Shown in pieces: positions 35,799 to 45,600 of a stretch of 64,000 nt of DNA. Both the position numbers and the translations under genes were made by a program. The DNA is from Antedon mediterranea (taxonomy: Eukaryota; Echinodermata; Crinoidea; Comatulida; Antedonidae), in the NCBI RefSeq assembly GCF_964355755.1, contig NC_092673.1:28773001-28837000 (forward strand). Direction: 5' to 3'. The notes below the pieces were generated by a model. It made no database searches and had not been told where the DNA came from. It saw only the letters and a program-made list of their open reading frames with translations. How positions within the stretch are numbered: position 1 is the stretch's first letter; the number at the start of each line of letters is the position of its first letter.

Positions 35799-38141
35799 AT
35801 GTCGAAGACAACAGGTAACCGCCGCTTCAGAACAGTCAACATAGATGAGTTAGATGAAAATGCTTTTAAAGATGTTGTCGAAGATAATGTATCCAGCGGA
35901 CCAGACAGGGCCCAGGTGACAACTCTCTTGAGAGAATATCCTTTGATTTGCCGATTTTCGGTGCTAATTTCAGAAAATTCAATATAATAGGCAAATTCTA
36001 TGATACAGACGTCTGAGATGTGTTATCTAGATCAAAACATATAATCTCGCCCGATTCTCAGTGCTGTATACTATACATACTATTTCGAACTCAATGGAAT
36101 ATTTGGTATTATACAGCATTTATATCACATGTGGTGCCTGTATCACATAAGGTTTGGTTACTTCTAGATACATATGTGATGTTGTATAATAAATACCTAA
36201 TATTCCTATGATACTTCGGAAATAGATACAGTACTATCGGCTTGTTTGCAAACTCGGAGTTTTTCAAGCAATGTTTTCCAAATGTGTAGACCAGTTGACA
36301 AACTTCGACAAACTGCAGAAGTCAAGTTTGCATATATTATTTGCATACCTGATTCTGTAAAGTTTAATAGTGTATATACTTTTTACACTCATTAAAATTG
36401 ACTTGACTTACAATATACAGGAAAGAAGCAAGAAGCACTACACGCCGTTCTTCAGAACCCACCCTATGGATCGACAGATGACAAACTACGTGTAAGTCAT
36501 CAACGTCTTTCTCCATATCCACTCATCATCGTCGCCATCATTATCATCATCATCATCATCATCATCAAAAACATCATTGTCAACATCATCACCATCATCT
36601 GACATCATTATCAACATCATCATCATCATCGTCACCATCATCGTCATCATCATTATCATCTGACATCATAATCATCATCTAACATATTCATCATCATCAT
36701 CATCATCTCCATCATTACCATCTTCATCATGATTATCAGATTCTTATCATCATCATAATATGCTGTGTTGTACGAAGATTGGCCACCCTGGCTTTCCAAC
36801 TAGTAATTCGCTTCTTAATGTCAGAATTTTCTTGATTTCATCAACTCCATTTTGATTCTCTGTCTTCGTCTCTCGTGCTCTATTGTGCCTTAAGTATATT
36901 TGCCATAACCGTTAATAATTGTGTCCATTCTGACTAGTTTGGTCTATATTATATTACTCATCATCTCGTATAAAATAACTATTTAATTCTCCTGAATATT
37001 ATAATTAAACTTGACGATTTTATTTCAAATGCAGAACATGTGCTCGTCTTTAGTGACACAGGTATTGACCTCTTTCAAATCGACTGAGATGGATAAAGCC
37101 ATTCAATCTTTGGATGAGGAAGACTTAGATGCTTTAATGCAGTATATCTATAAAGGGTTTAATGAGCCTTCCAGTCAATCATGTGCTGTGTTATTAGCAT
37201 GGCATCAGAAGGTATGTATTTCACGTGCATATCATGTTCTTCCATGTAATATAAAGCTCTGTCTACACTATCAAACTCTATGTGAAAAAGAGATGCCCAT
37301 GTATGGATTTGATGATATCACTACCATATTTGGGCACATCAAACTTTTTGTCAAACAAGTTTGATAGTGTATCGATCGAACAGATACTGAAGTATACACT
37401 GGTTCGCGCTATGGCCGAATATTGACAAGATAACGGCGATGATATTTGTAGATTTGTCTTTTTCACAGAATAAGTCGTGTTCAACAAACCTATTATTTTC
37501 ATTAGTTAGGCCTATACAACAACGATAATGGTGTGGTGATAGACAAATGATATATACCTCAAAGACGTGACAAATGTAAAAAACTTGGTAGATTGCATTA
37601 CATCAAAGTGACGTCTTTAATTTCCTAATCTAACATCAATTTCATAATAATAAAACAATAGTTATTGCTTGCTATTGTACAATTTCCATTCAAGATCATT
37701 TTTATTTTCAAAATGCAATCTCGTAAAATCTTTTTTTATATATAATAGAAGAATTGTGACAAAATAAAATTCTTATTTTGAAATACAATCATCATTATCG
37801 TCATCATCAGCTGCGACATATAATGCTTTCCTATGGGCAGGATGGTTTTGTATTTTCAAAATGCAATCCCATAAAAGCTTTTTTTATATGATAAAAGAAT
37901 TATGAAAATATAATTGGAAAATATGGCAATTATGTAACAGTATTATACTGTATATTGTACCCGAAAATGGTGTACAATTTGTATTATTACACTGTGCATA
38001 CTTTGAACGATTTACAGAGTACTCTATGCCTTATTATAAAGTTTGATAAAAACAACTAGTTTTTGTTTTCAACTGCAGGTTCACATCATTAGCGGCAACG
38101 GTTGCATTAGTAGAGCCCTAACAACGAGGAGACCACTCTGA
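35799..38141 (+). CDS. ARPC5: Arp2/3 complex subunit 5, copy 2
   Basis: Tandem paralogue of the gene at 31,889. Exons 35,799-35,935, 36,419-36,491, 37,035-37,211 and 38,079-38,141 give 149 residues; exons 2, 3 and 4 have exactly the sizes of copy 1 (73, 177, 63). Intron 1 is again AT-AC, and the splice joins 'TTLLRE' to '[15 protein letters not shown]', matching the family's helix. Also seen: '[16 protein letters not shown]', '[16 protein letters not shown]' and 'VLLAWHQK'. The C terminus ('[20 protein letters not shown]') departs from the canonical 'GSIVRVLTARKTV' that copy 1 keeps in part, so this copy may have altered Arp2/3 contacts. The frame is intact throughout, so nothing suggests a pseudogene. 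Confidence 0.93.
35936..36418 (+). other. U12-type AT-AC intron, ARPC5 copy 2
   Basis: 5' site ATATCCTTT at 35,936, branch-like 'tgacttgac' with A at 36,406, 3' site AC at 36,417-36,418 (12 bases on). 483 bases, same position and phase as in copy 1. Confidence 0.88.
36535..36745. repeat. (ATC)n microsatellite
   Basis: Runs of 'atcatcatcatc' with CAC/GTC/AAC interruptions in intron 2 of ARPC5 copy 2. A weaker relative is at 32,380-32,480 in intron 2 of copy 1. Confidence 0.88.
37252..37372. repeat. 'ctctgtctacactatcaaac' element, ARPC5 copy 2 intron 3
   Basis: Short copy: 'ataaagctctgtctacacta' to 'caagtttgatagtgta'; about 40 bases after the exon 3 donor. Copy 1 also carries the family in intron 3, but at a different place. 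Confidence 0.8.
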
Positions 38142-38474
38142 GCACTCTTTCACGGCATCTGGAACTGTCCATTCTACCGAAGGAAAATAGGCCTAGCTCA
38201 TTTAATTTACATTTATTGACAAAAAAGAACTTTAGCACAAGATAATAAACATTCATTTATCACACAAAATGTAATTTAAAATATTTCATTTCAATAAAGA
38301 TATACATTTATTCGTTAACACTATAACCTTACATACAAGTGTTTTAAGTGTATTATATTGTGAAGGCCTATACATAATTATGATTACAATTTGTGTACTG
38401 TTTTTCTGTTTGTACTGATCTATATTATCTCGTAAAGCTTTAGAAAATCAGACAATATTTGTTGATTTTAATTT

Positions 38475-38623
38475 TCTGTCTACACTATCAAACCTTACGT
38501 GACAAAAACATGTGTTGTGCCCATGGACATGATGATGTCATATCACTACCATTCATGCATATCACTACCATATTTGGACACACTTTTTTTGTCAAACTAG
38601 TTTGATAGTGTAGACAGAGCTTA
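38475..38623. repeat. 'ctctgtctacactatcaaac' element
   Basis: Starts 'ttctgtctacactatcaaac' and ends 'gatagtgtagacagagctta'. Confidence 0.82.
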
Positions 38624-38903
38624 AGATTCCTTCAATATCTTGAATAAATTCACAAAACACTAATTTAATTTTTCTAATCAAACAAACAATTATTCTTATT
38701 TTGAAATACAATCGTCATCATCAATTGCGACATATGATGTTTTGCTATGAGCAGGATGGTTTTGTGTTAGTCTATATAACTTAAAATAACTTATTATAAC
38801 GAAAAATAGATACTAAAACTCCGTTGAAATTATTTTCATGCCTATTCTGACACTTTCTACAACTTTTTTTATCCTATTTACATTTTGATTCAGAAGCGAT
38901 AAA

Positions 38904-39199
38904 CATTAAAGATGTATTGTCCCCCTAAAAAAATGTGTACAATTTTTGTTGTTGAATATGCAATTTCAATGTCACATAATACTTAATAGTTATCCACCTT
39001 GACCAAAAATTGGATCTAGTATAAAATGGTCAAATTGGCTGCCAGCCACTGGATTTTTGGTTGAATTTATTATTATTTTATAAGTGAAAACATTATTTTT
39101 CTGTGGAAGTGATTAACTTGATTAAAACTACAAAATAACCTATTAAAAGTCTGATTTAATTAATCTTCATTTTTCTTTTTGGGGACAATACATCTTTAC
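38904..39199 (-). repeat. 'aaagatgtattgtcccc' element, reversed
   Basis: Order is opposite to the 15,495 copy: 'gttgttgaatatgcaatttc' comes first and 'ctgatttaattaatcttcat' last. The right end finishes 30 bases before the hevein-PAN stop codon. Confidence 0.78.
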
Positions 39200-39228
39200 T
39201 GGAAATAAGGATGTTAGATTTTCGTAAT

Positions 39229-41778
39229 CTATGGCATTATATAGAAATTACACCCACGCTGTTGTCTAATATACGTTGGTAAATCTTGCAATGTCCAAGT
39301 GGTTGTATTGTAAAGAAAGCAGTCAACATTTTCAGAAAATGCACGATCAAACCCAAATGCACTACAGCCTGAACTAAGGCTGACCATTAGACAAGCCTTT
39401 CCACACCGAGTGCTACTGCCGACTTGTAGTTCAAAATCAGAGCCATTTGTTTGAGTTAAGCACCTGCCAATAATCTTCCGAAAAGTTGCATAGTAGATTA
39501 CTAGAATTCAAATAAAGCAATGAGACACATGAAACTATAACACAGCTTCGACGCACGTCGCGTTCAAATGCTGATGATGATACACGCGGGTTTGGCACGC
39601 GCGCGCGACGTTATGTATTCTGGATGTGATGCTGTTACTGACCAAATTTAAAGATTATTTATAAAATACTATAGTAATTGGATAATTCCAATTCTTCGCT
39701 TTGGACCCGGTCTTTACAATATAATGTGCGTTATCATCATTTATACTTAAGTTTGGTTCCCACTAGAACGAAATGCAACGTAACGCAGCGACGCATCGAC
39801 GCAAAGTGCTGTATTGCGTAATCACAAGTGGGAACCGACGGCGCAACATTGCTGAAAACATCGCTACGGGAAATCAAATCAAATTGATTTTACTCAACAA
39901 CGAAAGACAAAAGAACCATGGAAAACAATGATTGGATGGTCATTTCATACGTTGCGTCGGTTGTTGCGTTACGTTGCGTTGCAAGTGGGAACCAAGCTTT
40001 ATAGAGCTTGGGAGGTATAGGCACATATAACCAAGAATACTCAGTACCTACCTGGAGGTGGTAAAGTAGGTGGCGGGGTTGTGGTTGGTGGGAGGGTAGT
40101 TGGGCATATATGCATTTGATCCTGGCAGTTAGGACACAAGCAGTGGCCATCAGTGATACCGCACCATCCCCATTCTGAACAGCACATGCACGGACAAATA
40201 GCAACTTCACCGTTTGGCGCAAGCCAGTCTCCTCCACATCGGACATCATCGCGATAATTTGCTAGAGAATATTTAAACAAAAACACATTAAATAATAATA
40301 CTATTTAAATATATCAATAGTTTGCAATCTGCTTTCTTTATGTACAAATACGAAAATAATAAACTCCCAAAATCATTTAATAACTACTTTATGAAACATA
40401 GTCAACTACATAGTTATAATACACGCAATGCAAATGATTATCTTTTACCTAAAATGTACAAACAATGTGATCAAGGACTCTATTAAATACCAAGGAGCTA
40501 AATTATGGAATTCAATCCATGTAGATATTAAAAATGCCATGTACAACTTCTAAATTTAAATTAGTATACTAAGAACTATTTACTTTCAAGGATGAACGTA
40601 AATATATATATATTTTATAAGACCAGTTAAGATCGGATAATAATGGTTTAAATAGAAATTGTAGCTTTGAGTTTTCTTTTATTTATTATTAGTTTATGTA
40701 TATATATTTTTTTCTTCTTTTTCGTATTCAATGTTATATCTTGCGATGGGTAAAACTTAAAGTCTTTATGACTTATATGACTCTCCCCCTCATAATGACC
40801 TATTGCATTTATGTATTTTATTATATTGTGGAAATAAATTACATTGAAATCGTTTAGAGTCATGGTTCATGTAATTTTATATAGAAAGGAGAAATTTAAG
40901 GGAGTATGAAGTATGAAGTGCTCTTTATATATTTGGCAGTGTTATAGGCCTATTAGGTTAAATCCATAGAACACACAAACAAAATTTACGGTATATAATA
41001 GTGAATTTGCCACTTTGTTATCTGAATATTAATTGATCACGAACGTTTTTTCGCCCGTTTTCTAAAGAGAGTGCGTGACAGACAGAATATTGATTTTACA
41101 TTTTACAATTGGCCTAAATTGTAAAATGTAAAATCAATATTTTTTTTTTAAACGTAGGATTTTTGCAGATCAATTTTGTTTCATTTGTGATGTATGTTTC
41201 TTACTATAAAATAGGCCTCTTCCTATCTAATCAGTATTGATGAGATTTTGTTACTCAATATTCCATTTTTATAGGGTGTCGATCGCACCTTCGACAATAA
41301 CGTCTAAGACCTACTTGGACTGAATAGTATATACATACAAAGTGATCTATACATTAATAATGTAGGCCTGTCAAAATAAAGCCTAGATTTCATTTCATTT
41401 CATTATTTATTTGGTCTATTTAAGTATATACAAAACAAAAAAAACTGAAATTGGGGCGACCAGGGTCAACCTAAGTGAACTTAATCACTGTAGCTGAGCC
41501 GGTTGACCCAACCCCAAAGTCAGTTTACATATAAAAGACGTAAAGACAAAATACAGTTACAGCGAATCAAAATGAATATGAACTTTTCTAATGAAGGCTG
41601 ATGGGCTTTCTAGGACTGCAGCATAGGTAGGCCTACTTCAAAAATAGAACTCATCGTTAACATTTAATTAAACTACTAACGTACCTAATTGACCGTAAGA
41701 ATATTTATCAAACTTGAAAAATATAAAATCCATACAAAGTAAAAAGATGATCCTAATTACAAAACGTGGCGGTACCAT
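39229..41778 (-). CDS. Secreted hevein-domain (chitin-binding type 1) plus PAN/apple-like protein
   Basis: No named orthologue recognised. Three minus-strand exons, 41,685-41,778, 40,052-40,261 and 39,229-39,500, join in phase 1 to 191 residues. Exon 1 begins 'MVPPRFVIRIIFLLCMDFIF', a signal peptide. Exon 2 holds a hevein-type domain: 'RCGGDWLAPNGEVAIC', then 'CCSEWGWCGITDGHC', ten cysteines from residue about 39 to 77, including two beyond the usual eight; the Ser and aromatic residues that bind N-acetylglucosamine in hevein are present. A Pro/Thr-rich linker ('PTTLPPTTTPPPTLPPP') follows. Exon 3 has a PAN/apple-like pattern ('RCGKACLMVSLSSGC', 'SAFGFDRAFSENVDCFLY') and ends in 'GCNFYIMP'. 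Likely role: an extracellular chitin- or glycan-binding protein, perhaps immune or matrix. The exon 1 link is the least certain, but frame, phase and position agree. Confidence 0.75.
39747..40000. repeat. 'ttggttcccactagaacg' element, expanded copy
   Basis: Within intron 2 of the hevein-PAN gene. Ends 'gtttggttcccactagaacg' and 'gcaagtgggaaccaagcttt'; an inner 'caagtgggaaccgacggcgc' near 39,826 shows a second, nested end. Confidence 0.75.
41086..41141. repeat. Perfect 25-bp inverted repeat
   Basis: Arms 41,086-41,110 and 41,117-41,141 ('ttgattttacattttacaat' and its complement) around 'ggccta'. In intron 1 of the hevein-PAN gene. Confidence 0.85.
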
Positions 41779-42699
41779 GGCGTCATGTAAGCCTAGTTAA
41801 CGTATAATGTGATAAATGTAGAAAAATTAATACTAAATACCTGAGATATTAGGACTCTCCCATTATTGTGGAATTTGCAATGGATCAGTCCGGACTGGAG
41901 TTAAACTGTTATTTTCAAAACTATGTAATTTGTAAAGATGTAGGCCTAGAGATGTCCCCCGAAACATGAAGATTAATAAAATCAGACGTACTATTTTGCA
42001 CTTTTATTAAAGTTATTACCTCCGTTGAAAAAAACAAATAATATTAATAATCATGAATAATGATTTGACAAAATAAACGGTCCAACCAACACCCTGCCTG
42101 CCTAGATTAAATATATTTTTTTTTCTCGATCCAATGGGTTGTAAAGTGATAGGCCTACGTGCTATTATGTGATATGGCATGATTGCGAGTGAGTAGGCTA
42201 CTGGCCTATTCCAAAAAAACATTTTTTACTTTTCCTTTCATTCTTTAGTCCTAACAATTGCATAAAAGGGTTCGCGCTTTTAAATTAAATGTAAATTATT
42301 ATGGTATTGTTTTATTTTCGTTGTGAACTGAAAGTTTCCTTTCACACGGACGAAGGTTTTTTTTAAACTCACATTGATTACGTCACCTCAGGAAATGTTG
42401 CATTGTGGGAACAAGAAGACGTGTCAAACATGCGCATTTGATAATTTATTTAAGTACTTAACTTTATTATAATTGTACAAACAGGGAAAAACTTAAAATA
42501 ACTAATTACATAATTGTAAATAATTTACATACAAATACATTAATAAATACCTTATACGTTTTTATTTAATGTTTTTAACACAACATAGTTTAGTTTACCT
42601 GAAATACGAAAATAGAAATGGAAAGTGTCCGCGATGTAACTTTTTCTTTAGCAACATAGGAGGCCTACCTGGCAGTCACAAAATTTAAAGGCTATCAAA
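41779..42699. promoter_or_regulatory. Region between the divergent hevein-PAN and GOLGA2 starts
   Basis: 921 bases. It contains a rearranged 'ttgtcccc' element (41,935-42,235; 'gatgtcccccgaaacatga', 'tttattaaagttattacctc') and presumably both promoters. No other motif recognised. Confidence 0.5.
41935..42235 (+). repeat. 'aaagatgtattgtcccc' element, decayed
   Basis: Recognisable by 'gaagattaataaaatcagac', 'ttttattaaagttattacct' and 'gatccaatgggttgtaaagt'. Confidence 0.55.
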
Positions 42700-45600
42700 A
42701 TGGCGGACAGTAGTCGTCAACAAAAGTTAGCTGCTGCTCGAAGAAAGGTGAGACCTAGATAAACCCAAATATGTATACAATTTGGAATTACCTAAATATG
42801 TGAAATAATTGTCACCTGGATTGCATAAAATGTCAAGTTGTGTATAAGCCTAGCCTAGCTAGGCCTAGTTGTTGGCGACTGTAGGCGCTGGCTAGCTAGA
42901 GAACCGGCCGGCAGGGTCGGTGAGCCAGGCCAAACCCAACCAGAAAATGGCCTATCGCCAGGGCTAGTGTTATTTTATTTTATTCTCATTTTAGGCAAAT
43001 TGCCAAGGATAACCACAAGTGAATTCATTCACTATCCTTCCTAAAAGGTGGCAATCCCATTCACAAGAAAAACATAGGCCTAGCTAGGCCTAGGCCTATA
43101 CATATTCATATACTCTAGCCTATTATTATTAGTTTGGCTACATGGAGGCTTTTAGCTAACTCTAAGCCTAGATTGACACTTCGCTTTGCGTGACCTAGGC
43201 CTATATTTATAAATACTATTATGATAAAATATGATAATACAATTATAATTTTAATTTAGTTTAGGAATACAGTAAAGTAAGTAGCCTATTTATAGCATAT
43301 AGCCTACCCTAGCCTATAATAAGACTGCACCGATCCATATTTATTGTGATTGGTCCACACACAGGGATCCAGTCAAGTCGCCCCATCGCAAAGTCGCCCA
43401 ATACAAAGTCGCCCCATCGCAAAGTCGCCCCAAAACAAATTCGCCCCGGCACAGTCGCCCCATCGCAAAGTCGCCCCATTACAAAGTCGCCCCATCGCAA
43501 ATTCGCCCCATCGCAAAGTCGCCCCAACGCAAAGTCGCCCCATCGCAAAGTCGCCCACGGTTTTAATCATTGGTTGCGTTTGATATCGATTGCGTTGTTA
43601 CTTTGGTCGCGCTAAATGTCGTATACAGTCACAATGTTTATCCTAGGCTATTAACATAATTTGTGTTTTAATTTTTATTTTACAGGTTTTAATGGAGTGA
43701 TGTGCTTTTTAAAAATCATTAAAAAAATAGTCCCTTGTTTGAAAGTTCTAAAAAGATTATCCCTGATTTATAGTTTCGAAAATGTTAATTTAATATGATT
43801 TTAAAATTAGTTACCAGAGCCACAATTACGAATCTTTCTTCAACCTACGCGTGGATACCAGCTAATTTTTTAGGATAAGCTAATTTTTTAGGATAATATA
43901 ATAAATGTATAAATGTGTAGTAGCCTAGGCCTTCGTATAGATTTACAGTAGTTAAAACAATAACAGTGTTGTAAGACAATGAGTGTTATAGGCTACTTAT
44001 TGATCATTTTGCATTTATTGACAAGTTATAATGTGTCTTAATTTTATAAAGACTTTTCAAAATAAAGAAATAAAAAAAAAAAGGATTTCATCGCCGATAT
44101 GATTGTTTTACATGCAGGTATTTTAGTAAAATTAAAACGCTACATTTTGACCATGGAAAAACCATCATACAGTATCGTGTGCGTGTTTTTTAAAAAGGGG
44201 AATCCCCGACGGTCAGCAGAAAGACGTAGCAGCTGTGAGGAAACACCAGAAGGCGCAGCTCCGATTGGTTTCAGAGAATGTTTCAGATGGCGAGTCGCCT
44301 TTTATTCAACAGCACAATGATCATTTTACTGAAGAAATTCTTTTCAACCCCTTTGGTTAGGCCTAGAACATTCTAATTATCATGCCTAATAAATATCCTC
44401 ATATCGGGTATTTATTTAATTTTAAATTAAACAAGACAGTGAAGAGGCACGGAATAATACGTACACGGACGTACGACGAATACACACACGTACGTCATCA
44501 TTTACGACATATAGTGGTGATATGATGCAATTTTATAATGGATATAATGATGGGATTGCCTTTCCAGGCTTACAATCAATGTTCATTACGTAATACTATG
44601 TATATAATAGTAAACTGAATGTTTATAAATAAATTGTTTTACGTAATTTGTTGCATATAAAATAAAAGACACAGACGTAGCCTACGTTTCCTATAAAATA
44701 TTTCACATTTAAATAATTATGTACTGTTAAATGACATTATGCTGGATAATATTATAATCTTAAACTATGTTTACAAATTTAATATTAATATAGGCCTAAT
44801 AATAATAATACATATTCATCGACCAAAGTAAAAATAATCTAGATCGTATAACATCATTTTATCGCGACCAAATTTAAACGCGACCGATTTCGAACGCGAC
44901 TGATATCATCGTAAAACTCCGGCGGGGTTTCCCCATCTTCAGATGGTGCGTTGTAGTACGACGACAACGGCGGAGTAATTACGGGGGTTTCCCTCTGGTA
45001 AGCTAGCACGTTAGTGCGACCGCGGAGTGATTAGTCGGGGGCTTCCTCTCTGATGATGGGGGTGCGTGCCGATCGTGTGACCTGAGACTACATGGCGGGG
45101 CTTCCCCTTTTTATGCCTACACGTTCCGTGTTATTTTGTGTATCATTGCGACATTTTACGCACGTACTTGTAAACTATTTTTTAACGTTTTGGGGCGACT
45201 TTGCGATAGGGCGACTTTGCGATGGGGTGACTTTGCGATGGGGCGACTTTGCGTTGGGGCGACTTTGCGATGGGGCGACTTTGCGATGGGGCGACTTTGT
45301 TTTGGGGCGACTTTGCGATGGGGCGACTGTGTAAGGGGCGACTTTGTATGGGGCGACTTTGCGATGGGGCGACTTGACTAGCATCCCACACACAATGCAT
45401 AATCACTATCTTACCTGCTAAACTAAAGAAAAACATTCATAACCACTCACTACAAACGAATCAGTATTCAACTTATTAGTATGAATAGTGTGCAAATTGT
45501 AGTGAGTGGTGATTTCAACTTTGTTTATATCCTTGCACAATTGAGCAGTGAGCGTTTTTGGATGTATGTTATAGCGCTCTCTATTTAGGCGTACCTGTAT

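Larger units (their letters stand above)
38142..39228. other. ARPC5 copy 2 3' region converging on the hevein-PAN gene
   Basis: AATAAA at about 38,294 for ARPC5 copy 2, one 'ctctgtctacactatcaaac' element (38,475-38,623) and one reversed 'ttgtcccc' element (38,904-39,199). No exon seen. Confidence 0.5.

Noticed and set aside
43309..43615. Arg/Ser/Pro and Gly/Asp-rich repeat frames, here and at 45,092-45,436
   Set aside because: Products of the 16-bp arrays at the ends of the 2-kb element.
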